DNA from: Tautonia plasticadhaerens
Lineage (GTDB): Bacteria; Planctomycetota; Planctomycetia; Isosphaerales; Isosphaeraceae
Assembly (NCBI RefSeq): GCF_007752535.1
Contig: NZ_CP036426.1
Location: 310,001-374,000, forward strand
DNA length: 64,000 nt
Direction of reading: 5' to 3'
Shown: piece after piece, positions 52,790-61,720 of the stretch
Layout of the letters: every line of letters begins with the position of its first letter
How positions within the stretch are numbered: the first letter of the stretch is position 1
Position numbers and translations under genes: made by a program
Notes under the pieces: model-generated
Database searches by the model: none
The model's input: the letters and a program-made list of their open reading frames with translations, nothing else
What the model was told of the DNA's origin: nothing

Positions 52790-53028
52790 CCATGTCCACC
52801 CCCTCCCGGCTCTCCGAGCTGTCGGTCGGCCAGTCGGCGAACGTCCTGGCCGTGGACGTGACGACCGACTCCGGCGTCCGGGCGATGGAGATGGGCCTGA
52901 TCCCGGGGACCGAGGTGAAGCTCGTCGCCGTCGCCCCCCTGGGAGACCCGCTCGTCTTCGAACTGCGAGGCTACCGCCTGAGCCTGAGGAGGGCGGAGGC
53001 GTCGGGGGTGGAGGTCTCTCCCCGTTAA
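52786..53028 (+). CDS. feoA: FeoA-domain protein (second)
   Basis: 80 residues from the ATG overlapping the previous stop; an ATG two codons later is an alternative. The FeoA motif is better conserved here: RLSELSVGQSANVLAVDV, VRAMEMGLIPGTEVKLVAVAPLGDPLVFELRGYRLSLRRAEA. Tandem FeoA proteins ahead of FeoB occur in several phyla and may form a hetero-oligomer with the transporter. Translational coupling with the first copy indicates joint production. A 179-bp gap follows before feoB. Confidence 0.93.
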   Translation: MTMSTPSRLSELSVGQSANVLAVDVTTDSGVRAMEMGLIPGTEVKLVAVAPLGDPLVFELRGYRLSLRRAEASGVEVSPR

Positions 53029-53126
53029 TGGTCGCCAGGAGGCGGGATCGGAGCGGATCCCGGCGGCGAGCCATCCGTCCTGTCGGGCTGGTCGTCGCGC
53101 ATCGAGCGTCGGCCCGCCGGACCCCC

Positions 53127-53156
53127 GCTCCGCCGCTCCGCCGCTCCGCCGCTCCG
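53127..53156. repeat. 8-bp tandem repeat GCTCCGCC
   Basis: Three full copies at 53127, 53135 and 53143 plus a partial copy. It lies in the 179-bp gap between the second feoA and feoB, where the translated frame would be Ser/Ala/Arg-rich noise. Same unit length as the repeat at 6285-6332 but different sequence. Confidence 0.85.
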
Positions 53157-53207
53157 GCCTGCCCGCTGCCCACCCCTCCCCCGCGACCGCGACCGAGCCC
53201 GCCCGCC

Positions 53208-55439
53208 ATGTCCATCGCCGCCGACCCGCAGACCCGGACCGTGGCCCTGATCGGCAACCCGAACACGGGGAAGTCGACCGTCTTCGGCGCCCTGTCGGGG
53301 GTGCAGCAGCGGGTGGGGAACTACCCGGGCGTGACGGTCGAGAAGAAGACGGGCCGGATGCTCGTCGGCGATCGCCGCTGGACGCTGATCGACCTGCCGG
53401 GCACGTATAGCCTGGCGCCGAGGTCGCCGGACGAGATGGTGGCCGTCGACGTGCTGCTCGGCCGGAGGGCCGACACGCCGGGCCCGGACGTGGTGCTCTG
53501 CGTCGTCGACGCGAACAACCTGGAGCGGAACCTCTACCTCGTCAGCCAGGTCCTCGAACTGGGGAGGCCGACGGTCGTCGCGCTGACGATGACCGACGTG
53601 GCCGAGGATCGGGGGGTGGCGATCGACGCCCAGGCGCTCCGGGATCGGCTCGGCGGCGTGCCGGTGGTGCCGATCCGGGCGCACAAGCGGGTCGGGCTCG
53701 ACGCGCTGAAGGCCGCGCTGGCCGAGGCGGCCGGGCGCCCCTCGACGCCGATCGAGAGCCCTTTCCCCGAGCCGTTCCGGGCCGAGGTCGCCCGGCTCGG
53801 GGGCTGGCTGGCCGGGCATCGGGCCGGCAAGCCCCCCCTGCCCCGCTACCTGGTGGAGCGGCTCCTGCTCGACACGGGGGGCTACCTCGAAGGGGTGGTC
53901 ACCCTGGACGACGGGGAGGGGGACCTGCACGCCGAGATCCTCGCCAGCCGGCATCGGCTGGCGGAGGCGGCCTGCCCGGTGCCGGCGGTCGAGGCGATGG
54001 CCCGGTACGGCTGGGCGGCCTCGACCCTCGAAGGCGTGGTGACCCGGCCCGACCAGCCGAGGCTGACGACCGGGGACCGGGTCGACCGGGTCTTGACGCA
54101 CCGGGCCTGGGGCACCCTGATCTTCGTCGTGATCATGGCCCTGATCTTCCAGGGGGTCTTCACCTGGGCCGTGCCGGCGATGGACCTCATCGACGCCGGG
54201 GTCGGCCGCCTGGCCGAGGGGGTCGAGGGGGCGATGGCCGAGGGGCCGCTGCGGAGCCTGATCGTCGACGGCGTGATCGCGGGGGTCGGCGGGGTGATCG
54301 TCTTCCTGCCCCAGATCTTCATCCTCTTCTTTTTCCTGGGCATCCTGGAAGACTGCGGCTATCTGGCCCGGGCCGCCTACCTGATGGACCGGCTGATGAC
54401 CCGGTTGGGGCTCAGCGGCAAGTCGTTCATCCCCCTGCTCTCCTCGTTCGCCTGCGCCATCCCGGGCGTGATGGCGACCCGGGTGATCGAGGACCGCCGG
54501 GACCGGATGACGACGATCCTCGTGGCCCCGCTGATGAGTTGCAGCGCCCGGCTGCCGGTCTACACGCTCCTGATCGCGGCGTTCATCCCGCCGGTGGCGA
54601 TCGGCGGGCTCTTGAGCCTCCAGGCGGTCACGATGGTGGCGCTCTATTCGGTCGGCGTGGTCGCGGCGGCGGGCGTGGCCTGGGCGCTCAAGCGGACGGT
54701 CTTCAGGGGGCCGACGCCGCCGTTCGTGATGGAGCTGCCGGCCTACACGTGGCCGTCGGCCCGGGTGGTCCTCCACCGGATGTTCGACCGGGGCTGGTCC
54801 TTCGTCCGGAGGGCGGGGACGATCATCGTGGCCGTCTCGGTCGTGATGTGGGCCTTGCTCTACTACCCGAGGCTGCCGGAGCTGGAGGCCAACCGGGTCG
54901 CGCAGCAGGTCCTGGCGATGGAACTGGCCCGGGACGTCGCCGACGACCCGGACGCGATCGCCGACCTCGACGCCCGGATCGCCGCCGTCGAGGCCAGGGC
55001 CGACGGCCTCCAGAAGCGGAACAGCCTGCTCGGCCGGGCCGGTCGGCTGATCGAGCCGGTGGTCCGGCCGCTGGGCTGGGACTGGCGGATCGGCGCCGCC
55101 GCGATCGCCTCGTTCCCGGCCCGGGAGGTGGTGGTCGCCACGCTCGGCGTCATCTTCGACATCGGCAGCGACGTCGAGGGCGAGGAGGGGGTCAGCCGGC
55201 TCCAGGTCGCCCTCCGGGAGGCCGAGTGGCGGGACGGCCGCCCGCTGTTCACGGTGCCCGTCGCGCTGTCGATCATGGTCTTCTTCGCCCTGTGCGCCCA
55301 GTGCGTCTCCACGCTGGCCGTGATCCGGCGGGAGACGAATTCCTGGGCCTGGCCCGCCTTCAGCTTCGCCTACATGACGGCCCTGGCGTATGTGGCGGCG
55401 ATGATCACCTATCAGGTCGGCACGTTGCTTGCCGCATGA
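53208..55439 (+). CDS. feoB: Ferrous iron transporter FeoB
   Basis: 743 residues from the ATG at 53208; the 60-codon upstream extension is low-complexity. N-terminal G domain: GNPNTGKSTVF (G1), GNYPGVTVEKKTG (switch), IDLPGTYSL (G3), then a GDI-like helical region to about 290. The membrane part has two Gate domains with the conserved Cys segment SFACAIPGVMATR, the FeoB_C region and NRETNSWAW near the end. It imports Fe2+ across the cytoplasmic membrane driven by GTP. Operon order feoA-feoA-feoB-Cys-rich, under a Fur-type operator. Confidence 0.97.
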   Translation: MSIAADPQTRTVALIGNPNTGKSTVFGALSGVQQRVGNYPGVTVEKKTGRMLVGDRRWTLIDLPGTYSLAPRSPDEMVAVDVLLGRRADTPGPDVVLCVVDANNLERNLYLVSQVLELGRPTVVALTMTDVAEDRGVAIDAQALRDRLGGVPVVPIRAHKRVGLDALKAALAEAAGRPSTPIESPFPEPFRAEVARLGGWLAGHRAGKPPLPRYLVERLLLDTGGYLEGVVTLDDGEGDLHAEILASRHRLAEAACPVPAVEAMARYGWAASTLEGVVTRPDQPRLTTGDRVDRVLTHRAWGTLIFVVIMALIFQGVFTWAVPAMDLIDAGVGRLAEGVEGAMAEGPLRSLIVDGVIAGVGGVIVFLPQIFILFFFLGILEDCGYLARAAYLMDRLMTRLGLSGKSFIPLLSSFACAIPGVMATRVIEDRRDRMTTILVAPLMSCSARLPVYTLLIAAFIPPVAIGGLLSLQAVTMVALYSVGVVAAAGVAWALKRTVFRGPTPPFVMELPAYTWPSARVVLHRMFDRGWSFVRRAGTIIVAVSVVMWALLYYPRLPELEANRVAQQVLAMELARDVADDPDAIADLDARIAAVEARADGLQKRNSLLGRAGRLIEPVVRPLGWDWRIGAAAIASFPAREVVVATLGVIFDIGSDVEGEEGVSRLQVALREAEWRDGRPLFTVPVALSIMVFFALCAQCVSTLAVIRRETNSWAWPAFSFAYMTALAYVAAMITYQVGTLLAA

Positions 55440-55475
55440 TCGCCCGCGACGCCTCGACGTACCGGGGAGATGCGC

Positions 55476-55691
55476 ATGATGACCGCCTGGCAAGACGTCG
55501 CGGCGCTGGCGATGGTGGCCCTGGCCCTGGGCTACCTGGCCCGATCGGGGTACCGGGCCGTCTCGACCCGGGGGGCCTCCGGGGCCGGGTGCGGCTCGGG
55601 CTGCGGGAACTGCCCCAGCGGCTCGGAGGCCGGCGCGAACGGACGGGGCGAGCCGCTCGTGATGATTGACCCGCCCCGGATCTCGTCCTGA
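55476..55691 (+). CDS. FeoB-associated Cys-rich membrane protein
   Basis: 71 residues. ATG 55476 is preferred to 55470 because the GGGGAG ribosome site is better spaced. One N-terminal helix (DVAALAMVALALGYLARSGY) is followed by GCGSGCGNCPSG, the Cys cluster of FeoB-associated Cys-rich proteins (PF12669-like), replacing FeoC in many operons. It probably binds iron or an Fe-S cluster near FeoB. It follows feoB by 36 bp. Confidence 0.88.
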   Translation: MMTAWQDVAALAMVALALGYLARSGYRAVSTRGASGAGCGSGCGNCPSGSEAGANGRGEPLVMIDPPRISS

Positions 55692-55721
55692 CGAGGAGGG
55701 TGATCGTCCCTCCCCGTCCGC

Positions 55722-56456
55722 TCAGATGAGCGTCCGGATCTGGCCGCAGAGGGCGCCGATGATCCGGACCTGCTGGATGTTCGGCCCCGTCCGGCCCCGG
55801 GCGATGCAATCGACCCGGGAGACGAGCCGGCCGCAGGGGCGGTCCATGGCGGCGTAGAGCCGCTGGAGGTCGCAGGGCGGGGCCCCGGCCAGCGCGGCCT
55901 GCCGGAAGGCGAGGGCCGCGTCATGCAGGTCCAGCGCGTCCCGGTAGATCCGCTCCCCCTGGGGCACGCACCCCACCGTGGGGCCGAAGGCCTGGAGGAA
56001 GGCCCCGACCTGGCCGATCAACTCGTCCACCGCCCCGATCGCCGGCGAGACCCCCGGCGCGCAGTGCCCGCCGCCGACCCCCGGACCCGGGAAGCCCGGG
56101 GCGATCCCCGGCCCCGGCGGCACGGCCCCGCCCGGATGACCGCCCGGGAATCCCCCCGGGAACCCGCCTGGGAATCCTCCCGGAGTCCCGCCGGGGTAAC
56201 CCGGGCCGGGGTATCCGGCCGGATCGGGGTAGGCGGGAGCGGCACCGAAACCGATCGGTCGGGGTCCGGGGCGCCCCGGCCCGAACCGGTCCGCTCCCCG
56301 ATGGTGCGGCGAGGCCGGATGGCCGGGCCGGGCGCCGGGGCCGTACGGGGGGGATCGCAGGTCGATGACCTGGCCGTCGGCCGAGGTCCCCGCCAGGACG
56401 GCCGCGAACAGCGCGGCCAGGCTCGCCGCCTTCGACGTGGTGATGATCCTCGACAT
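55722..56456 (-). CDS. Secreted Pro/Gly-rich protein
   Basis: 244 residues from the ATG at 56456. A signal peptide (AASLAALFAAVLAGTSADG) precedes a Pro/Gly-rich region, residues 30-135, with GGFPGG repeated three times in tandem and GYPGPGYPG. From 140 on it is a helical domain with four Cys (VGCVPQGERIYRDALDLHDAALAFRQAAL, APPCDLQRLY, RPCGRLVSRVDCIARG). The repeat part is probably flexible and surface exposed. Similar helical tails occur in planctomycete exported proteins of unknown role. It ends convergently with the feo operon, 30 bp apart. Confidence 0.75.
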   Translation of the reverse strand: MSRIITTSKAASLAALFAAVLAGTSADGQVIDLRSPPYGPGARPGHPASPHHRGADRFGPGRPGPRPIGFGAAPAYPDPAGYPGPGYPGGTPGGFPGGFPGGFPGGHPGGAVPPGPGIAPGFPGPGVGGGHCAPGVSPAIGAVDELIGQVGAFLQAFGPTVGCVPQGERIYRDALDLHDAALAFRQAALAGAPPCDLQRLYAAMDRPCGRLVSRVDCIARGRTGPNIQQVRIIGALCGQIRTLI

Positions 56457-56830
56457 GGTGCGCTCCTCAATCCGGTGCGAGACTTCGAGGCGGACGTGGG
56501 CCGTCTGCCGGCGGGGTCCGGACGGCGATCGGGGCGGGATCGATCCCCCGCGTCCCTCGCCGCCAGGCCCTCCCGGCTCGGACTCGATTGAAGGAAATAC
56601 AACGAACGTGCCGGATGGGACGGATTGTCGGCTGTGTCGGACTAAGTTGTTTTTCTCGTTGATTTTATGGATTTTGGTGTGGCGAGCGCGGTCTGCCGGC
56701 CGCGCCAGCGGAGACACGCCGGGCCAGGGTCCTGGTGCCCGGTTCCGGCCGAGGCGGTCGCTCGCCGGGGGGAGGGGGGGCGGTTATACTCCGGGGAGGT
56801 CGCGTCCCGAGCCGCCGAGGAGTCGTGCCG
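56457..56830. other. 374-bp intergenic region between divergent secreted-protein genes
   Basis: No gene. A stretch at 56590-56690 is notably AT-rich (AAGTTGTTTTTCTCGTTGATTTTATGG within it) and probably drives the minus-strand gene. On the plus side TATACT at 56785-56790 is a possible -10 for the heme-binding protein gene, 41 bp before its ATG, without a clear -35 box. Confidence 0.5.
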
Positions 56831-59800
56831 ATGACGCCGAGTTGCCCCCTGCTCTCCTGGCTCGCCGTGCTGGCCCTGGGCGTCATCGGCGGCCCCTCCC
56901 CCGCCGGGCAGGCGTCCCGGGAGCCGACGCCGGAGGGGCTCTCGCCGGCCGAGGCGACGGCGGCGATCCGGGTGCCTCCCGGCTTCGAGGTCGAACTCGT
57001 CGTGGGAGAGCCGATGGTGCGGGATCCGGTCGCCTTCGACTGGTCGGCCGACGGCCGGCTCTGGGTGGTCGAGATGGCGGACTACCCGCTCGGCGTCGAG
57101 GGCGGGGGTCGGGTCCGGGTGCTGGAGGATACCGACGGTGACGGCCGGTACGACGCCTCGACCGTCTTCCTCGACGGCCTCTCGTATCCGAACGGCATCA
57201 TGTCCTGGCGTGATGGCGTGCTCATCTCCTGCGCCCCGGACATCCGATACGCCGAGGACGCCGACGGGGACGGCCGATGCGATCGCGAGGAGACGCTCTA
57301 CACCGGCTTCGCCGAGGCGAATCCGCAGCACCGCCTCAACGGCTTCGCCCTCGGCTTCGACGGCTGGGTCCACGCCGCGGACGCCGACGGGGGCGTGGTC
57401 CGATCGACCAGGACGGGCGACCGGGTGACGGCCCGGGGCATGGACCTCCTCCTCCGGCCCGACGAGGGGAGGATCGAGCCCGCCGGCGGGCGCTCGCAGT
57501 TCGGCCGACAGCGGAACGACTGGGGCGACTGGTTCATCAACAACAACTCGGTCTGGGCCTGGCACGTCGTCCTGGACGACGCCGACCTCGGCCGGAACCC
57601 GGCGTTCGCCTCCTCCTCGACGACGCAATTGCTGGAGCCCGAAACCGCCCTCTACCCCGCCAGCCGGACCCTCGCCCGGTTCAACGACCCGGGCTCGGCC
57701 AACCGGGCAACCTCCGCCTGCAGCCCGTCCCCCTACCGAGACGACCTGCTCGGCCCGGGGTTCGAGTCGAGCCTGTTCGTCTGCGAACCGGTGCACAACC
57801 TCGTCCACCGGATGGTGCTGGAACCGGATGGGGCCTCCTACGTCGGCCGGAGGGCGGACGGCGAGCAGACCTCGGAGTTCCTGGCCTCGACGGAGGACTG
57901 GTTCCGGCCGGTCTGGGCCCGGACGGGGCCGGACGGGGCGCTCTGGATCGCGGACATGAACCGCGCCGTCATCGAGCACCCCGAGTGGATCCCCGACGAC
58001 TGGGAGGCCCGCATCGACCTCCGGGCCGGCGAGGACCGGGGCCGGATCTACCGCGTCTTCCCCGCCGACCGCCGCCCCCGAGGGATCGCCAGGCTCGACG
58101 GCCTTGACGGGCCGTACCTCGTCGCCGCGATGGACGGCCCCAACGGCTGGCGGCGCGACACGTGCCAGCGGCTTCTGATGCATGATCCCGATCCCTCCGC
58201 GATCGGCCCGCTCCGATCGCTGGCGACGGCCGCCGCCCACCCCGAGGCCCGGGTGCAGGCGCTCTGGACGCTGGCCTGCCTGGGCGGGCTCGACCACAGG
58301 ACGGTCGAACGGGCGACGGCCGACGCGCATCCGGAAGTCCGTCGCGCCGCGATCCTGGCCGGCCGTTCGCTGCTGCCGGGATCCGAGGAGGTGGGCGAGA
58401 CGATCCTGACCCTCGTCGAGGACGAGGAGCCCCGGGTCCGATTCGCGGCGGCCCTGGCCCTGGGAGACTGGCCGGATCCGAAGGGTGGCCGGGCGCTGGC
58501 GGGCCTCGCCCTGGACTCGGGAGGCGACCACTGGTTCCGCTCGGCCGTGCTCAGCTCCGCCCGCCCTCATGCGAAGACGATGCTCGGAGTGCTGCTGGAA
58601 CGGGCCGGCGGCGGGGCCGCGCTGCCCGAAGGGCTGATCGCCCCCCTGTTCGCCTCGGCGGCCTCGGAGGCGGGCCCCGGGGGCGTGGCCGAGATCGTTC
58701 GGGCGGTGCTCGGCGCGCTCGACGGGGCCGAGGAGGCCGGCCCGGCGACGCTCGCCGTGCTCTCCGACGTGCTCGACGAGGCCGCCCGGGCCGGCCGGCC
58801 GTTCGCCCGATGGGCCGAGCCCGCCGCGGGCCTGGGACGCGAGGCAACGGCGCTCCGGCCCTACTTCGAGGCGGCCCGGGCGATCGCCGGGGACGCATCG
58901 GCGCCCGAGGCGGCCCGGACTTCGGCCGTCGGCCTGCTGGCGCGGGACCCGGGCGCGATCGACCGGGACCTCAATCTCCTCGCCGATCTCCTCCGCCCCC
59001 AGGAGGCCGCCCCGGTGCAGCGGGCGGCCATCGACGCCATCGCCCGGGCGGGGGGCGACCGCGTTCCCGGGATCCTGCTGGACGGCTGGCGAGGCCACGG
59101 GCCCGCGCTCCGGGGCGAGATCCTGGAGACGCTGCTCGGGCGGGACGCGTGGCGGGGTGCCCTGCTCGACGCGATCGCCGAGGGACGAGTGCCGCCGTCG
59201 GAGGTCGGCCCGACGCATCGGGAACGGCTGCTCGCGGACCAGGACGCCGGGATCCGGGATCGGACCTCGGCCCTGTTCGGCGCGGTGCCCGGGGAGCGGG
59301 GCGAGGTGGTGGGACGGATGCGATCGGCCCTCGCCCTCGGCGGCGACCCGGAGGCGGGCCGGGCCGTCTTCCTCAAGTCGTGCGCCCCTTGTCATCGGCT
59401 GGAGGGAGACGGGTTCGAGGTCGGCCCCGACCTGACGGCCCTGACCGATCGGTCGCCCGAGGCCCTGCTCATCGCCATCCTCGACCCGAACCGGGCGGTC
59501 GAGGCCAAGTACGCCTCCTACACCGCCGCCACGAGCGACGGCCGGGTCGTCTCCGGCCTGATCGCCGAGGAGACCTCGAACGCGGTCGCCCTGCTCCGCC
59601 AGGGGGGCGAGCGTGATGTGCTGCCCCGCTCGGAGATCGAGGAGATCGCCGGCTCGGGCAAGTCGCTCATGCCCGAGGGGTTGGAGCAGGACCTCGACCC
59701 CCGGCAGCTCGGCCACCTGATCGCGTTCCTCCGAGAGCTGGGGCTCCGGCCGAAGGAGGTCCCGGGCAATCACCCGACGCTCGTCCGGCCGTCGGAGGGC

Positions 59801-60205
59801 GGATCGGTCACGCTGTCGGCCGAGACGGCGGAAATCTATGGGAATCGATTGACCTATGAGCCCACCCTCGGCAATCTCGGCTGGTGGATCGGCGACGACG
59901 ACCGGGCGGCCTGGACCTTCGAGGTCGACCGACCCGGACGGTACGAGGTCCGGCTCGACTGGGCCTGCGACGACGGCGAGGGCGGCGGTTCGTACGCGAT
60001 CGAGGTCGGGGCCGACCGGATCGCGGGGGTCGTGCCCGGGACCGGATCCTGGGAGGATTACCGCCGGGCGACGGTGGGGACGGTGTCGCTCGGGGACGGC
60101 CGACATCGCCTGGAGATCCGCCCTGAGGGCCGCCCGAAAGGGGCGCTGATGGACCTGCGGTCGGTGGAGCTGAGGCCCGAGGGCCCGGTCGGGGAGACTC
60201 CTTGA
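56831..60205 (+). CDS. PVC-type heme-binding CxxCH protein, membrane-bound dehydrogenase-like
   Basis: 1124 residues. A signal peptide is followed by a beta-propeller of the sugar-dehydrogenase/NHL type (about 45-400; PPGFEVELVVGEPMVRDPVAFDW, LWVVEMADYPLG, NGFALGFDGWVH). A HEAT-like helical region (about 420-800) comes next. Then a cytochrome c domain with CAPCH at 851-855 and a Met candidate in the SLMPEGL block near 945. The C-terminal about 150 residues form a carbohydrate-binding-like beta-sandwich (NLGWWIGDDDRAAWTFEVDRPGRYEVRLDWAC). This is the planctomycete 'membrane-bound dehydrogenase' family, probably periplasmic and oxidising a carbohydrate, passing electrons to heme. It heads a cluster with the next two genes. 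Confidence 0.92.
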   Translation: MTPSCPLLSWLAVLALGVIGGPSPAGQASREPTPEGLSPAEATAAIRVPPGFEVELVVGEPMVRDPVAFDWSADGRLWVVEMADYPLGVEGGGRVRVLEDTDGDGRYDASTVFLDGLSYPNGIMSWRDGVLISCAPDIRYAEDADGDGRCDREETLYTGFAEANPQHRLNGFALGFDGWVHAADADGGVVRSTRTGDRVTARGMDLLLRPDEGRIEPAGGRSQFGRQRNDWGDWFINNNSVWAWHVVLDDADLGRNPAFASSSTTQLLEPETALYPASRTLARFNDPGSANRATSACSPSPYRDDLLGPGFESSLFVCEPVHNLVHRMVLEPDGASYVGRRADGEQTSEFLASTEDWFRPVWARTGPDGALWIADMNRAVIEHPEWIPDDWEARIDLRAGEDRGRIYRVFPADRRPRGIARLDGLDGPYLVAAMDGPNGWRRDTCQRLLMHDPDPSAIGPLRSLATAAAHPEARVQALWTLACLGGLDHRTVERATADAHPEVRRAAILAGRSLLPGSEEVGETILTLVEDEEPRVRFAAALALGDWPDPKGGRALAGLALDSGGDHWFRSAVLSSARPHAKTMLGVLLERAGGGAALPEGLIAPLFASAASEAGPGGVAEIVRAVLGALDGAEEAGPATLAVLSDVLDEAARAGRPFARWAEPAAGLGREATALRPYFEAARAIAGDASAPEAARTSAVGLLARDPGAIDRDLNLLADLLRPQEAAPVQRAAIDAIARAGGDRVPGILLDGWRGHGPALRGEILETLLGRDAWRGALLDAIAEGRVPPSEVGPTHRERLLADQDAGIRDRTSALFGAVPGERGEVVGRMRSALALGGDPEAGRAVFLKSCAPCHRLEGDGFEVGPDLTALTDRSPEALLIAILDPNRAVEAKYASYTAATSDGRVVSGLIAEETSNAVALLRQGGERDVLPRSEIEEIAGSGKSLMPEGLEQDLDPRQLGHLIAFLRELGLRPKEVPGNHPTLVRPSEGGSVTLSAETAEIYGNRLTYEPTLGNLGWWIGDDDRAAWTFEVDRPGRYEVRLDWACDDGEGGGSYAIEVGADRIAGVVPGTGSWEDYRRATVGTVSLGDGRHRLEIRPEGRPKGALMDLRSVELRPEGPVGETP

Positions 60206-60206
60206 G

Positions 60207-61697
60207 ATGAGCATGCTCGCGGCGATCTGCGTGGTTGCGGTCCTGGTCTCCCCGACACCGGGAGACCGGGGCTCGGTCATCACGGAGGAGAATGCCAGGC
60301 CCGGGGCCGTCGACTGGCAGCTGACCCGGGTCCGGCCCGATGCCGACGGCTTCCGCTCCCCCTGGATCGAGGGGTATTGCTCGAAGCAGAGCGTGGCGGC
60401 GGGCGAGTCGATCGACCTGATGGTGTCCACCGACCCGCCCCGGCCCTTCACGGTCGAGGTCTTCCGGATGGGCTACTACGGCGGCCTCGGCGCCCGGCTG
60501 ATGACGACGATGGGGCCGCTCCCGGGGGAGACGCAGCCCGTCCCCGAGCCCGGGCCGAAAGACGTGCACGAATGCCAATGGGAGCCGTCCGCCTCGCTCA
60601 CCATCCCGGACGAGTGGGTCAGCGGCGTGTACCTCGGCCGCCTGACCACCGTCCCCGAGGCCGAGGACGAGCCCTACTGGCAGAGCTACGTCGTCTTCAT
60701 CGTCCGAGACGACCGGCCCGCCGACATCCTCTTCCAGTGCTCCGACAACACCTGGCAGGCGTACAACCGCTGGCCGAACGACTTCTCGGTCTATACGCAT
60801 CCGAAGGGGAATCAGGGGCCCTGGGCGGCCGTCAGCTTCGACCGGCCGTATGGCCGGGAGGCGCAGTTCGAGGGGGTGGTGAACGACCCGCTGACCTTCG
60901 GCTCGGGGGAGTTCCTGCCCTTCGAGTTCCCGCTGGCCTACTGGCTGGAGCAGCACGGATACGACGTGACGTATTGCTCCAACAGCGACATGCTCTCGCC
61001 CGACCGGGGGCTGGAGTGCAAGGCGTTCCTCAGCGTCGGCCACGACGAGTACTGGGACATCCGCCAGTTCCGGAGCGTCGAGGCGATGCGGGACGCGGGG
61101 GTCGACCTGCTGTTCCTCTCCGGGAACAGCGTGTGCTGGGTCTCCCCGTACTCGGACAGCCCCGACGGGAGGCCGAACCGCGTCTTCTTCCGGGGCGGCC
61201 CCTACGGCGGGGACAACCACTATGCGGTCAACCGGGAGCGGGACCACGGACCCTTCCCCGAGCGGGGACCCGATGAGGGGTTGCTGATGGGGGCCCGGAA
61301 CGTGGAGCCGGTCAACGGCGGCGGCGACTGGATCATCACGCAGCCGGACCACTGGATCTTCGAGGGCACCGGCGTGGAGGCGGGCGACCGGATCCCGGGC
61401 CTGATCGGCTGGGAGTATCACGGCGCCCCGGCCGACCTCCCGGGCCTGGAGGTGGTCGCCGGGGGGACGGCGTGGGTCGGGGGCGTGACTCCCCAGCAAT
61501 GGACGGCGACGATCTACCCGGGCCCGAAGGGGAATTTCGTGTTCAACGCCGCGACGATCTTCTGGGCGCAGGGGCTCTCGTCGCCCCCGGGCCACGTGTT
61601 GCCCTGGTCGCACTGGAGTCGGCCCCACGGCCCCGACACCAGGGTGCAGCGGATCACGAAGAACCTGCTCGATCGGGCGATCGAGGGGGGAGACTGA
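60207..61697 (+). CDS. N,N-dimethylformamidase large-subunit-like protein
   Basis: 496 residues, 1 bp after the previous gene's stop. A short hydrophobic start suggests export. It shows the DMFase_A-like plan: GYCSKQSVAAGESIDLMVST (beta domain), VEVFRMGYYGGLGARLM, then a catalytic-type Rossmann half with NTWQAYNRWPNDFSVY, YWLEQHGYDVTYCSNSDM and LLFLSGNSVCWVSPY. The GHDEYWD motif near residue 280 is strongly conserved in this family. Some relatives bind mononuclear iron. The true substrate is unlikely to be dimethylformamide; cleavage of a sugar- or amide-linked compound outside the cell is possible. One-base spacing shows a strict operon. Confidence 0.85.
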   Translation: MSMLAAICVVAVLVSPTPGDRGSVITEENARPGAVDWQLTRVRPDADGFRSPWIEGYCSKQSVAAGESIDLMVSTDPPRPFTVEVFRMGYYGGLGARLMTTMGPLPGETQPVPEPGPKDVHECQWEPSASLTIPDEWVSGVYLGRLTTVPEAEDEPYWQSYVVFIVRDDRPADILFQCSDNTWQAYNRWPNDFSVYTHPKGNQGPWAAVSFDRPYGREAQFEGVVNDPLTFGSGEFLPFEFPLAYWLEQHGYDVTYCSNSDMLSPDRGLECKAFLSVGHDEYWDIRQFRSVEAMRDAGVDLLFLSGNSVCWVSPYSDSPDGRPNRVFFRGGPYGGDNHYAVNRERDHGPFPERGPDEGLLMGARNVEPVNGGGDWIITQPDHWIFEGTGVEAGDRIPGLIGWEYHGAPADLPGLEVVAGGTAWVGGVTPQQWTATIYPGPKGNFVFNAATIFWAQGLSSPPGHVLPWSHWSRPHGPDTRVQRITKNLLDRAIEGGD

Positions 61698-61720
61698 CGC
61701 CTCGCTCCGGGGGACGACCG

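Noticed and set aside
53025-55493. 822-codon minus-strand frame
   Set aside because: Antisense to feoB; His/Arg/Asp-rich shadow with no domain.
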